Below, in pieces: positions 1-11,706 of a DNA stretch of 64,000 nt. Origin of the DNA: Acholoe squamosa (Eukaryota > Annelida > Polychaeta > Phyllodocida > Polynoidae); contig OX439044.1 of NCBI GenBank assembly GCA_949317995.1, positions 29,584,733 to 29,648,732 on the forward strand, written 5' to 3'. Made by a program: the position numbers and the translations under genes. Position 1 is the first letter of the stretch; each line of letters starts with the position of its first letter. The notes under the pieces were generated by a model. That model saw only the letters and a program-made list of their open reading frames with translations, made no database searches and was not told where the DNA came from.

Positions 1-1090
1 GTAATGTTAGTGTGTTTTTAGAGCAATTAGTCCTTTCACTCATTGATATGGTATCGATGTTTTAGAATATTAAAGGATCAAAACCGTCCAGAACAAAGAG
101 TTAAAGTGCCAAATACTCGCAACCAACATGTGTTATCCCACGCCCTCACTTACATCCTAAACAAAATCCCAAGCAAATTTACACCCTTTAATCCCATGAG
201 TAACTGCCAGGAAGAAAATTCAGTTTGATTACGTGACCGAACCTGGAGAAAGCCCTGTGTTTCGAGTAGGTTCTCCAAGCTGAGATCAAAGCCTGGAAAC
301 CCTGTCTTCTATTGTCGATAATATTGACTAAATGGATCTCCCTGAATTCTGTGCTGGAGGATTCCTCTTCTCCTTAAATAGTAACTTCAAAGAGAAGGGA
401 TCTTGCCGCTGTTTGGCATGGAAAGGCATTATGAAATCATAAAAGGACGTGAGGAAGGCAGACACTCAATATTTCCAGGTTCTCTTCAGAAGGACTGCAG
501 GTCGCTGAATATTGGTTGTTTGTTCTACGATGGCTAAGCGTGCTGTTTCCATAGTTTTCAATACAACCACTTGGGTATCAGTGAACTATACACAGACAAA
601 TCGTTGATGTAACCCTTTATGGGTAGCACAATTGTCTCTATGATTTTTATTCATTCAATTCATTCTTTCTAATGGTGCTACTGCGTTGGTCTATACACCA
701 TGCATCATACAAGTACATCCAAGTGGATTAACCCTATATAGATTTGGTATGGTGGATGAATATGGCATAGGCGAGTTACGTACAGGGCTGGCGAGTAACT
801 CGCTTTATGGTTAGCTCTTAGTATTCCCAACTGCTACCCTTACTGAGTTACTGAGTCACAATCTCAACTAATTCACAGCATATGCAGGGGTAGACACTAA
901 CACTGGCCCGGTGGCCAATGGCCAGTAGCTATCAGTGCTGGCCAATGATTTCTTAAAGATCAACCTTCCTACTGGCCCGGGTGCCCCCCCCCCCTTATCT
1001 ACTGTATATATAGACCAGCGCCAAAGGCGTTGGCATTATGAATACACAGTAATAAGATAGTGGCCATTTTCTAATGGGAGGGGGGAGAGG
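1..1090. other. No gene recognised
   Basis: No convincing coding potential, RNA gene or transposon end was recognised here. The stretch includes short palindromic phrases built on GAGTTAC/GTAACTC near 770-810 and GGCCAATGGCC near 910, of a kind that recurs elsewhere in the window. Confidence 0.5.
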
Positions 1091-1279
1091 TTGGAGAAGA
1101 GGAAAGGGCACTCATACACTGCCCCTGTACTTCTCTGCTCTGTCCTCCCTGCCTCAGCCTCCGGGATCAGTCCCCGGGATCAGTCTCCTACACCAACGAT
1201 TCACCCGCCCTGCACCTCACTCCTACACTATTCACCCACCCTGCATCTAACTCCTACATCCTTTGTAGACCCTGCATTT

Positions 1280-1740
1280 CATTCCCATACCCTCTGTGTG
1301 CAGGGTGTGGGAGTGTGTAGAACTGAGACGCAGGGTGCGGGAAGTGCATAGAAGTTAGAACTAAAACGCAGGGTGCGGAGAGTGCATATAACTCAGTCAC
1401 AGTGTGTGGGGAGTGCACTCAGTCACAGGGTGCAGGAAGTGCATAGAACTGAGATGAAGGGTGCAGGGAGTGCTTAGAACTCAGACGCAAGGTAGGGGGA
1501 GTGCTTAGGGAGTGGTCATTATTTATCAACAGTGCCCCCCCCCCTGAGGAGGGGTCTGAACGTTTTATACCCCCCTCAAACTAACCCCCCCCACCTGTTG
1601 ATGAATAATGACCCCTCCCTTAGAACTCAGACGCAGGGTGCACAGAGTGCGTAGAACTCAGACAAAGGGTGCACAGAGTGCATAGAACTGCGATGCAGGG
1701 TGCGGGGAGTGTGTAGAACTCACAGGCATGGTGCGAAGAA
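1280..1740. repeat. Degenerate ~33-bp minisatellite (GCAGGGTGCGGGGAGTGCAT type)
   Basis: About ten imperfect units share the phrase CGCAGGGTGCGGGGAGTG followed by CATAGAACTCAGA. The array runs up to 1507 and resumes at 1620, interrupted by an inserted MITE whose empty site can be read from the two sides. The upstream region from about 1190 carries related C-rich phrases. There is no coding function to infer. Confidence 0.8.
1508..1619. mobile_element. PIF/Harbinger-like MITE, copy 1 (112 bp)
   Basis: The ends are inverted repeats (GGGAGTGGTCATTATTTATC on the left, its imperfect complement on the right), with C- and G-tracts just inside them. The element is bounded by TTA at 1505-1507 and TTA at 1620-1622. 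Removing it restores the minisatellite phrase GTGCTTAGAACTCAG, which supports a true 3-bp TTA target duplication. TTA/TWA duplications are characteristic of the PIF/Harbinger superfamily; that assignment is inference because no transposase is present. Confidence 0.8.
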
Positions 1741-2142
1741 CCATAGAGCTACACAATATACTATGGATTGGAAACGCCCATAGTAAATGTATGTATGTCG
1801 AATAAGAATTTTGAAAAAGAAACTTTAAATAATCTTGACTCCACAGGACTCCTCTGCGTTTGACATCCAAATACCCCGCCTAACCCATTCATTGTCCCTC
1901 CCCGTCTAACTCATACATCATCTGAACCCTCCCAGCCTAACGGGTACATCACCGAAACCCACTCTGCCTAACCCGTACATCCACTGAACCCTCCCCGCCT
2001 AACCCGTACATCACAGAAACGCAATCCGCCTAACCCCATCCATCACCGAAACCCACGGAGGGGCCGGCAACAATTAAATTTTTTTGAAAGCATTCACCCA
2101 AAGAGTCACGACATCTGTTTTGCATGATGAACAGGCTTATAA

Positions 2143-2292
2143 GGGAGTGGTCATTTTTTAACAACAGGGGGGGTTGGTGGGTTTGGGGGGGACAGACCCC
2201 TCTTAGGGGGGGACAAAAAATTTCAGACCCCTCTTGGGGGGACAAAAAAATTTTTCGCCCCTTTTGAGCAAAAAAGGGCGCCACTAAAGGAT
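2143..2292. mobile_element. PIF/Harbinger-like MITE, copy 2 (right end missing)
   Basis: Starts with GGGAGTGGTCATTTTTTAAC after TAA at 2140-2142 and continues through G-rich tracts containing repeated phrases such as GACCCCTCTT. A matching right terminal repeat is not seen; the sequence passes into a CCCCTTTTGAGC phrase. It is most likely a truncated or rearranged copy of the family at 1508, 2431, 49579 and 53229. Confidence 0.6.
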
Positions 2293-2299
2293 AAAAAGG

Positions 2300-2840
2300 G
2301 GACAGTGTCGAATATCGTCACTGACAGTGCCAGTGTCACAGTACACATCAGTGACAGTATGGGTGTGAACCACTAAGTTTGACATGGTGACATGGCCATT
2401 TCTTAAAATCGACATGTGACCTGAGCATTAGCGAGTGATCATTTTTTAACAACAGGGGGGGGGCTAGGGGGTTTACACACAGAGGTGCACTGAAAACAGG
2501 TGAAATTATTTTGATCCCCCCATCAGAGGGGTTGAAAACATTCTGACCCCCAGCCCTCAAACCCACCAGCCCCCCCCCCTGTTGTTAAAAATGATCACTC
2601 CCTTAGTGACACGATTCAAAAGAATTGGTGACATGACATAGCCTAGGTGCTTTCTTTAAATCGACATGGGACATGATAGGTTCTAAGAGGTGACATGGAA
2701 CATGGGGATTCAAGTGACATGTGTCACAGTACACATCAGTGACAGTGTCTGAGTGTGGAATATCGTCACTGACAGTGCCAGTGTCACAGTTCACATCAGT
2801 AACATTGTAAATATCGTTACGGAAACAGTGACAGTACAAC
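2300..2840. repeat. GTGACA-rich degenerate repeat interrupted by a MITE
   Basis: Phrases such as CACTGACAGTGCCAGTGTCAC and CACATCAGTGACAGT occur around 2315-2360 and again around 2720-2810, with many GTGACATG and TGTCAC words between. A MITE copy lies inside (2431-2602). Many units are self-complementary (GTGACA/TGTCAC), so the region can fold back. Confidence 0.65.
2431..2602. mobile_element. PIF/Harbinger-like MITE, copy 3 (172 bp)
   Basis: Left end GCGAGTGATCATTTTTTAAC and right end complementary to GGGAGTGATCATTTTTAAC, flanked by TTA on both sides (2428-2430 and 2603-2605). A G-run follows the left terminal repeat and a C-run precedes the right one. Same family as the copies at 1508, 49579 and 53229. 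Confidence 0.8.
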
Positions 2841-5226
2841 TGGGCCGAAAAACATAAACAAACTCATACGGACACTGCACCACTCTATTGAGATGCATTC
2901 ATGGGGTCGAGCGATGCACACTGGTCCCTGTCCAGTGGCTAAAAAAGTTAGTGTCTAACCCTGATATGACAGTTTTGTGGCCTCCCAATGAGCATCCACA
3001 TCTAAATGGGCTTATTGGTAATCCACTGATCCAGTGTCCTGGATATGAATTACACACCAACTTAGGATATATGCATAGGACAATTCAATGCTGCTTCTGT
3101 CATAATGGCTAATTTTATTTTTAATCAAACGAGGATTACAAATAACGTACACCTCATTTGTAAGATAGACAAACAAGCCAATGTTTACAGCCTCACCACA
3201 GTGATTATCAGTGGAAATCCCAAACCATGATGTGGTATATGTCAGGGCTTAGCCCTGCTTAGTTCCAAAGACCTATCCGTAATCCTCAAGATAAGCCCCT
3301 AATCGGCTGACTTATGTAGGGAATCTGCACCCCGTCAACATTTCAGTGTAATCCTACGATATATGAGAGTAGTTTTATCAGTAGGTTGGCTGAACAACTT
3401 TGGACTATTCCAACCTTTGTGGGCAGTATAATCAAATAATGCTTTAATGCAATGTGCCCTTTTGTCATATTTAAGTAGGGGTGCAGCTCTAGTGAGTAAC
3501 TCACTAGTGGGTGATTCATGCTTATATCATGCTCTTGACTCTATATATTGGGTTTTATACACTAAGGGCTTGCTTTCAAGTCAGCATTGTAATGAGCTAT
3601 AATGAGCTACTCACCAGCACTGCATTGTAGTAGTTAATGATCAGACTAAGACCAGAATAAACAGGAAAGCATTAATCATGTTCAATACGCATATCATTAC
3701 ATGTAACCTTAGGTCTGGAGATGATTGTGAATTACACAAAGGTGTACTCTCTTGAGGGTTTCTTCATGCAACTCTAACATCAAAGTTATGAACAATTTTC
3801 AAGGATAAATCTGCTTAGCCAAAACGTAAGTAATGAGCTCAGCTCTAGGCTTTTGTCAAGCTTTTCACAGTCCCGTATGTATTACCTAAATTTATACTGA
3901 TCTTTTTATCCGCATTACGTTTTCGACAAAGACTGTAAGGAGAACCCATAATAAATTAATGCTCTAAGAATTACTTTTCACAAATATGGACCTTATTGTG
4001 GAAATATACAGTCATGATTTTTCACACTCTTGGTGTTTGTATTGCTTTTCTTAATACCCCTTTCTATTTTGAGCTTTGCATAACTAATTTGCCCATATAA
4101 GAGCAGGTTATTGTCACCATAGTGTCCTCTAGCACTGCCTACTGTCAACCCCTTTTTTGCATTTTCTATAAAGTGGTATTGCCACCACATTCTTTACTTA
4201 GACTGAAATAAAAAGAGACTAGTTTTGTTGCTCACAACTCCATGCTGAAGCTGTGAGAGAATGATGGTGGGAGACATTGTTTAACTCAGGCCTGTTAATT
4301 AAAATGTCCACTGTTTTTCCTATCTGGTGTACTTTTTTGAAGTGAGCTCAAATGAATCAATAGTCTTTTTAACGAGCCCTGACGTCGTTGGTAGTCAGAT
4401 ACGGCTATGCCTTGTGGCAGGCATTTCCAGTAACATATCATTGTATAGCCGTAGGAGGCTGTTGGAATACAGATAATACTGTGTTCAACTTAAGGGAAGT
4501 ATATGGTTTAGATGTGCAGTACTTAGCTTCTAATGATTCTTAGAACTGACATACTTTATATTTAGCAGTCTAACTACTATTCATTCCCAATTTTTATGGT
4601 AATGAATTTGACAAAATACACATTACCGTTAAAGATGTGATATTATAGGCAAAGAAGAAAGAAATGATTGTACAGCAAATGTTATGTTATTGAAATGTTT
4701 ATTATCTCTTGCCATTCCCTAAAGAACTATATGAATAAATGTTATAGAGTCCCTTTTCTGCGCCTGTGCGCTAACCACTGCTTCTATGTACCGCAGCATA
4801 TGACCACAACTTGAGTCCATTTGTCAGTGAGCAGCTTAGATTCATTGAGCAGCTCAGTCAGGCTTTATGAGCAATTCACTTAGAATTAGACGCCACAGCA
4901 GGCCTTCTTGTCACAGTCGTGACCAGGGTGCCTTATCCACCACGCCCAAACCCACCAGCTCCCTCAACCCACAGGCATTAACCCTGCACTGCAATCAGCT
5001 CTGAGCTGCTGAGCTTACTCAAAGCCTGTTCGGCTAGGTCACTAGTATGACCAACCCGCTATTATTGATACCCTAATATCTCTGAGCCGCTTGGGAGATG
5101 TGTTCCCTCTATCAGTGTTTATCTATATAGTTCAGCCAATATCTTATGAAATTGGCTTTATATTAGAGACATAATATTATAGAGGTATGTGGAGAAAGCT
5201 AGGTAAGTCAGGCACGTCCCTACACC
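2841..5226. other. No gene recognised; scattered short palindromes
   Basis: Only short open frames are present. Features seen are GTGAGTAACTCAC near 3491, GAGCTACTCACCAGCACTGC near 3600 (a phrase shared with several dispersed repeats in this window), and GAGCAGCTC at 4847-4855. No exon, RNA gene or transposon end could be supported. Confidence 0.45.
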
Positions 5227-5592
5227 CTACAATTCTATGCACTTCTGTAGGCTAATTTCCAATTTGAAGGTCAAAGGCCTAACAAGGTGTGCTCTTGTTG
5301 GCTTGGCTGAGTTGCTTATTACTGCAGACCCAGGCCTATTTCCTGCCCTCTCAAGGACGTCTTTGGCACACAGGAAGCGCCCTGCCCCTATGCTGTGGGC
5401 ACGAGCAAGCTGCTCATCTGGGGCGCGCCTGGCCCTGAGTTGCTCCCCTGGCCGTGAGCTTCTCCCTACGCTCGATGATTTCAGGCCTGCTGGGTCAGTG
5501 AGCCCACCTAAAAGTGGGTGCCCAGGGACCTGTGTTGTTGGCGACGCATGACACGTAGGGGAAATGGGGCGGACCACCCTTTTAACAAACAC
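5227..5592. other. GC-richer segment open on both strands; no gene supported
   Basis: A 121-codon frame on the minus strand and a 104-codon frame on the plus strand overlap almost completely. Both arise because this segment is GC-richer and stop-poor. Neither translation shows a recognisable motif, and there is no good splice or initiation context. I consider both chance frames. Confidence 0.3.
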
Positions 5593-5664
5593 CCCCTCTG
5601 CCTACCAGTGGCTGCCGCATCTTAACATTTTGTGGGTCACATAGCGGTCCAAGGTCTACTGCAT

Positions 5665-5809
5665 TCATACCTCTGATAAGGGGGCGGCATGATGCACCAA
5701 TGTATTAAGCAGACTCACCAGCAGTGCAATGATGCATTATGATAATAAAGATGCATAAGTTACAAGTGCATGCACCAGTGGATCATAATGCGGCCCTTAC
5801 AAGGGTTAA
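5665..5809. repeat. Dispersed TTAA-ended repeat (GCATGATGCACCAATG family)
   Basis: The right end reads as the complement of TTAACCCTTGTAAGGGCCG. The left side carries GGCATGATGCACCAATG, then ACTCACCAGCAGTGCAATG. The same internal phrases recur at about 39720 and, more diverged, at 43000, 45811, 33336 and 50430. Ends beginning TTAACCCT resemble piggyBac-type MITEs (TTAA target, CCC ends). The superfamily call is inference and the left boundary is approximate. Confidence 0.55.
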
Positions 5810-6875
5810 GAGCAGGAGATATGGACAAGTAGCCAGCGGCTGGTAGACGTCATGTCGGCCGTTCCCTATAACCACTACACGAGTCGGTCACCACGTTTAG
5901 GATATGGTGCCATAAGTTTAAGGTTAGGATATGTTGTAATGTTCACCTGCCCAATGGGCCCAGAACGTTGAATCAACATTAGTTCTTATGATAAAGCCGA
6001 TCATATCAGAACCCTATTGCCAATTGTTCATTACATTAGTATTTATGTGCTGATGCGGCAAAGGCCACCCCATACCCCTAACCCTAAACTGTGTATGTAT
6101 TTCCCCTTATATTATCTCAGTGGTTGCTACCTCATTTGCTTGAAACTCTATTTGCCCCATGAACATGATAATAAATAATGCCCCTTCTGTCATACACCTC
6201 ACTACCCGCTGAAAGGTAAACCTCCCCTCCTGGCCTAACCATGAATACCTACAAAATTACTCATGTCAGTTGACTTACTAAGTGCTTGCGTTCGTCCCCA
6301 ATGCGTGTCTGCTGATAAATGTATCATAACATTACGACCCTTTCCATGCTGGGGATGGTGATTTCAGGCTTAAACACTGTTAAACTGCTGAGAGGGCATT
6401 GGCGCTTTGCTTCTCCCATTATTTTCACATCCAGACGACTTGTCGACACGCTTTTAACTTTTCCCATCGTAAATACCTCTCTGCTCCTGTCAGACCATAG
6501 ATATCCTATCGTTGTCCTCGCTGTCTGGCATGTCATATCACTGTCCTCTTTTCATTGTCATTTTATGGTTTGGACCTGCTTCCATCAGTGTGTTTGATGG
6601 CCCTTCAGTCCTGTTCAATACACCATCGCTTCCGGTACCACATTCTGTCTGTCTCTCATGCCCCTCCCCCTTTCCCCTGGTCATTGTCTATATATTCAGC
6701 TCTGAGTGTGTGGAAACAGAAGAACAGACAGACAGATAGCACTACATGCTTTAGAATGTATTATGTTTGTGAGCATCCTGTTCCAGAATTCTAGGTCATT
6801 GCCCAGCTCCCTATGACTGCCTTCTAATATACTGTTCTTTCCCTTCCTTTTATCCTCTCTTGGTTCCCCATTTCC

Positions 6876-6876
6876 G

Positions 6877-6922
<46 letters not shown>

Positions 6923-6992
6923 GCCTCTCTGTCTCTCTCACTCTCGCTTTCTCTCTCTCCCCCTCTCTCTCTCCCTCTCTAACTCTCTCTTT
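6876..6992. repeat. CT/CTTT simple repeat
   Basis: About 115 nt of nearly pure CT dinucleotides with a few interruptions (TTT, GCC, CCC). The long frames opposite it on the minus strand (ERER-type peptides) are artefacts of the repeat. Confidence 0.95.
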
Positions 6993-9555
6993 CTCTACCT
7001 CAATTTCACGCAATAACTATTAACTTAGTCATCCCCGGTCCTCCACCGGGGTTCTTCACCCCTACTCCACGTACTGTCACATCACTTTGTTCCCCCATGG
7101 TACCGGCCATGTGTGCCCTGTCCAAACATGTGGCAATGAGTACTATTCATTAGTTTTAGCAGGAGAACCACGCAGAATGTAATACGTGTATACAATGTAT
7201 TATCATGGGCAACTCCCTAGAGACCCATCTCCCAAGCAAATGAGACTTTCATGACGGCGGTGACGTCAGTTTCCATTCATCATCTTTCACTGCCACCACA
7301 AGGTTTACTATTCCAGCCAAAATTAACATTAGGCAGCCTATCCCCATTATTCCTCGTGATATTCTCCTCTTGTGTCAGTGTTTTATGAGAAGTGTGAGTG
7401 GTAGGCTATCTAGGAGATGTAGACAAAAGGAGCCGTTTCCACTGCACATTGAGGCAGGGTGATGTAGCTGTAATGAAAGGCCAAGCGCAGGTAGTTAACA
7501 TATATGTCAAACACAGCCTGCTGTGGGCGTTTTGTAGGACCTGAGTAATTTATACTTAGTAGCATCAACCCTTAGGTAGTTGCAATCAAAGTAATTAAGA
7601 CAAGTGCCCATTTTCCCCTGGCATTTACCCTATATCATAATCAACGCGTACGACAATGTGGCCTGATCTGGGAAAGGAAGCTGTAGTGTAGAGTACATCA
7701 TTATTCAGTGAGTGTGTTGTGTTATTTTGCTATGGAGCTGTAGTATTGTAGCACAAGCAGTTTAGTAATTACAGGTCCTCGACTTTTGTTTTCCTCCTCT
7801 ATCTAAGTCATTGTGTAACATTTCGGTTCAATTCTTTTACCATAGTGTCCGATGGTGGTATATCTAAGTGGATGCAAAGATTTACAATTATAGACGGATA
7901 TTCTCATGGTTTTCTGAGTAAATTTGCTTCAGAATTTCTTCCTTGCACCCATTGTTGCCATGCTTTTACCATTCACTTCTATAGTTAAATCATGTCCGCT
8001 TTTTCTCTCTGCTCTAGAGCTCTGAATTCTTGTTTTTATGCTGTTTTCTTTCAATATATGTGATGTCATTGAATGGTTCTGTAAGGGACAGTTATAGATT
8101 ATTATAAATTTTCAGTTGAAATGTGCTTTTGAAGACTGTTAAAATGGACATCCTCAAAGTTTTAGTTTAACAATGGTGTGTCATTTTCCCTAAACATGTA
8201 TGTGGATCATCAAGTAAAAAGGATCCTGTATGCTGCCTCACTGATGTCCCTTTTGACTTGTTGATCTTCAATGTGGAGACAGAGCCCCTACAGATAATTC
8301 AAATGGGCAGATGCAACCCAAATGTCCCAGACAGAGTGGCAGCTCATATTACTGTAAGTAGGGGCAATAGGTTCAAGTAGTTTGCCTTATAAATTGGGTG
8401 AATAGGGTCATCCAGTGCAAGGGGGGAGGGGAGGCATTAATTGTCCAACATCCAGGCCATATAATGACCCTAAACTGATTATATAATCCCATAAGAGGTG
8501 CACCGTGGTACTTGGTCAGGAACTCGTTCTTTGCCTTTATAAGGCACCAGTAACAGAATCAATTTCTCATATTCTCTACACGATGCATATAGCCCCTATC
8601 GTCATAGTGCATTTAAGACAGGAGTAGCTATACTATATAAAACAGGACCGTGCTTGCTGCTATGAACTCAGGCACATCATCATACAGGCATATGGTACTG
8701 CTAAGGTGGCTAAGTTGCCTCAAAGTATCATTTAAGTCCCTTTATGGACGAATTATAGCATCTAACTCGAGCTACCCTTAATCTATAGGTCACACTATGG
8801 GGAACTCCTATTATTAAGGGAGATATGATGTTTTTTGTAAAACTGCCAGTTCTTGAACCTTTCTGCCAGTGCCTGGACTGGTGTGTGCCCCAGTGTCCTA
8901 AAAAACCTTTATTTCAATCTGTTTCTTCATCAAACCTGCCCTTTTTTGCTGCTGATGCTTAAAACAGATAGGTTTTGGCTGGAGGTAGGGTGCTACCACA
9001 CTCTGCATAGTGCACAGACCTGTGTACCGGGCATGACAAAAAAGGCCGCTAGTTAAAAAAATTATTTCGCTTATCCTTTTCTTTAGGGGGACGAAACACC
9101 CCAGATTGATACCGAACACTCCATATCCACACATTATTTGCATAATTAGCATAATTATGCAGTGTCCTGGTACTTCATAATGTATTTTATAGATATGTCC
9201 CATTGCTCTTCCCTTCCCTAATAGAATACATATGCTTGCAGGTACAAACTACTGACACCTTATGACTAAGTGAAGAGTTCGGTTCCAAAACGCAGTAAAC
9301 ACCATTTCGAAAAAAGAGCTAAATATTTCAAAGACCTATAGGTTAGAGATGGTTATTTGTTAATATTAAACCATTTCCTTTCAAAAATAAATTTTTTAAC
9401 TGTCCAGAGTCTATATATTGAAGATTTCATTATGTTAGCACTAGAATTCACTTCAGTCGAGCCCTTCAAACATGGGTATATGCTGAAAATCTGGAATGGA
9501 TTTGTTGCGTTTTTGAACCAAACTCTTCAAGTATTAATATTAAAAAGATTTTATT
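6993..9555. other. No gene recognised
   Basis: Nothing with a coding, RNA or transposon signature was identified. A short hairpin CCCCGGT...ACCGGGG lies near 7034-7052. Reading frames here are short and without motifs. Confidence 0.45.
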
Positions 9556-10768
9556 CATTAGTGCATCGTGCTTTAACTTGTATCTTAGCTTCTATTTCAG
9601 AAAGCAACAAGAATATGGGTCTATAAGTTTGGAAAATGGAATCAGCTTGTTTAAAAATGTTGAAATCGATATATTGCACTTACAAATCTGTTGATAAACA
9701 GCTGAGATATGTGCATTAATTGAATTATTTTCATATATGAAAATAATTCATTCACATGTAACACCACGCGCTAGAATTTTATCCACGTCCTTCTCCTAGT
9801 CAGTCATAGACTTGCCATGGCCTTTCAGTTATTCGTTTTTTTCTGTGCCTGCATAGGTATAATATCTAAGACCTCGCCTCAGACTAAATAGGCAATAACA
9901 AAACGGATTTATATAAGACCTATGCAAGTCTATGTTTGTCACAGGTCGTTCTGGGCCACCTGGTCGTCTTGGGGCTGCCTGATAGCTTTTCTTGTTGATT
10001 TCATGAAGCCGAGAAAGCCTTCCATTAACCCACTAAAGGCCACCTACATATATATATATACATGTACACATATGTATGATGACCCTTATTATATTAGGAG
10101 TTCTAAGTGGTGTGGCATTGGTTTATTTGGAGTCTTGGGACCGTAAACATGCGTGCCATTCCCATATTAGGAGCCCCAATAGCGTGGCATTATTATATTT
10201 GGAGGAGTTATTGCGTCCAATTACCTATGAATAGGCGTCCACCTGAGATGTACTACAAGTATATACTTCAACTTGATAGCTTATGGGAGTGCTAAGCATT
10301 GACCAGGCAGTACACACGGCCTCCATAACCCCTTACAGGCAACATGATTTTTTATTAGTCATGCCATACAATAACCCCTTACAGACAGCATGCATACATA
10401 GTTCTATGGTAACTATGTTCCTCAACCATAATAAAATAATTCATCACAGCTATGCTGTGAAAATTTCCTTAAAAAAGATCCTAAACTCCTCAAATTTGCG
10501 CCTCCTCGTTCATTTGTGCATCATGCCCTGATTAGCATGATGCACTCTATCTCAGCAACCATAAAAAATATGGATGCAGAAGTTTGAAAAATAGAATCAG
10601 TATGCCTGAAAACATTATAATTGATATATTACAATTTGAAATCTGTCAATAAACAGCTGAGAAATAGTCATTGATTCATTTGTGCATCATGCCTTGACTG
10701 GTATGATGCACTCTATTTCAGCAACCATTGGGAATATAGGCCTGAAAGTTTGAAAAAACGATTCTGTC
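9556..10768. repeat. 166-bp satellite-like repeat with internal hairpin
   Basis: A unit beginning GTGCATCATGC and containing GTTTGAAAAATAGAATCAG, TGATATATT and ATAAACAGCTGAGA appears at about 9561, 10516 and 10682, the last two exactly 166 bp apart. A further fragment starts near 16151. Each unit carries a hairpin, best seen at 10516-10526 and 10535-10545 (GTGCATCATGC against its complement). The interval 9740-10505 between copies is otherwise unremarkable. Confidence 0.75.
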
Positions 10769-10862
10769 AGTATTTACTCACTGTTTATCAGGAATTAGTC
10801 AATATATATGTCAACTTTAGTCACTATATTAGCAATTAGTCAATATATGTCATTATCTCAAG
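10768..10862. repeat. 21/42-bp minisatellite, left block
   Basis: Degenerate units of the type GTCAGTATTTACTCACT and GCAATTAGTCAATATATGTC. The same unit forms the blocks at 15580-15722, 16170-16400 and 16675-16765, on the other side of the YR retrotransposon. Confidence 0.75.
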
Positions 10863-11186
10863 TTGAATACAAGAGCCCCATTGGTTTAACCCTTACGTGC
10901 CCAGATTAGCAAAAGTGCGCTCTTAAGCCTGTATATATGTTCAAAAGGCCACCATGGGGTTATTATTAATCTTATTGAGGTACTTTTAACACCAGAAGAC
11001 TCGGGATGCCAAGGGCTTTCTAACGGTACTAAATATGTCATAGTACATTAGATATATGATTATTGATAAATCCTATGGGAGAAAAAATGGATTTGAAAAA
11101 GGCTTAAAATACATGAAAAGTGCGCGCTCTGGCCATGAGAATACAGGGAAAATAGAGAAAATTCACAAAAATATTGATAAAAATAC

Positions 11187-11261
11187 CATTAATCCTTTAC
11201 GGTGAGAGGGACAAGGGAATAACGAGTGATGGACTTGGGCCAGTTTAACAGAACTACCGGC
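11187..11261 (-). repeat. 75-bp direct repeat B2 (3' terminus of the YR element)
   Basis: Matches 11470-11544 at 74 of 75 positions by eye (the difference is GATGGACTT against GATGAACTT). The offset between the copies is 283 bp. It is interpreted as the distal half of the split direct repeats of a Ngaro/PAT-type element. Confidence 0.8.
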
Positions 11262-11469
11262 CTATTTATTGAAAAAAAACAAAAGAAAAAACAAAAGAAT
11301 TTTTCCCCAGCTGTGACCAAGCACCAGACCCTCCAGCATGAGGGTTGGTAGCAGCAATGTAGGTCAGCACCTGACAGGTAAGACACACCTGTACAGGTAG
11401 ACACACCTGTAGTAGGAGCAGTGGCTCCACCTGAGTATCAATACCGGTAACAATATAATCGTTCCCTTA

Positions 11470-11544
11470 CATTAATCCTTTACGGTGAGAGGGACAAGGG
11501 AATAACGAGTGATGAACTTGGGCCAGTTTAACAGAACTACCGGC
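11470..11544 (-). repeat. 75-bp direct repeat B1 of the YR element
   Basis: Second copy of the repeat at 11187-11261. It lies about 160 bp beyond the end of the tyrosine recombinase frame. The intervening 11262-11469 (putative A2) contains short ACACCTGTACAGGT-type reiterations. Confidence 0.8.
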
Positions 11545-11706
11545 AACTCCAAGTAAAGGAATAACATAATTATAATTAAACATCATGAAAAAGAAACATG
11601 GCAAATATATTATGCCTATTAGATAGTCATATCCTAATAGACCTCTCTTTCCTCAAACAGCTTGACACTACCACATCCGTCTCAATACGTGTGTGATAGG
11701 GTTTAG

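Noticed and set aside
5227-5592. Overlapping 121- and 104-codon frames on opposite strands
   Set aside because: No motif, no splice or start context; explained by a stop-poor GC-rich stretch.
6696-7013. Minus-strand frame rich in RERE/EKER
   Set aside because: Direct by-product of the CT simple repeat.
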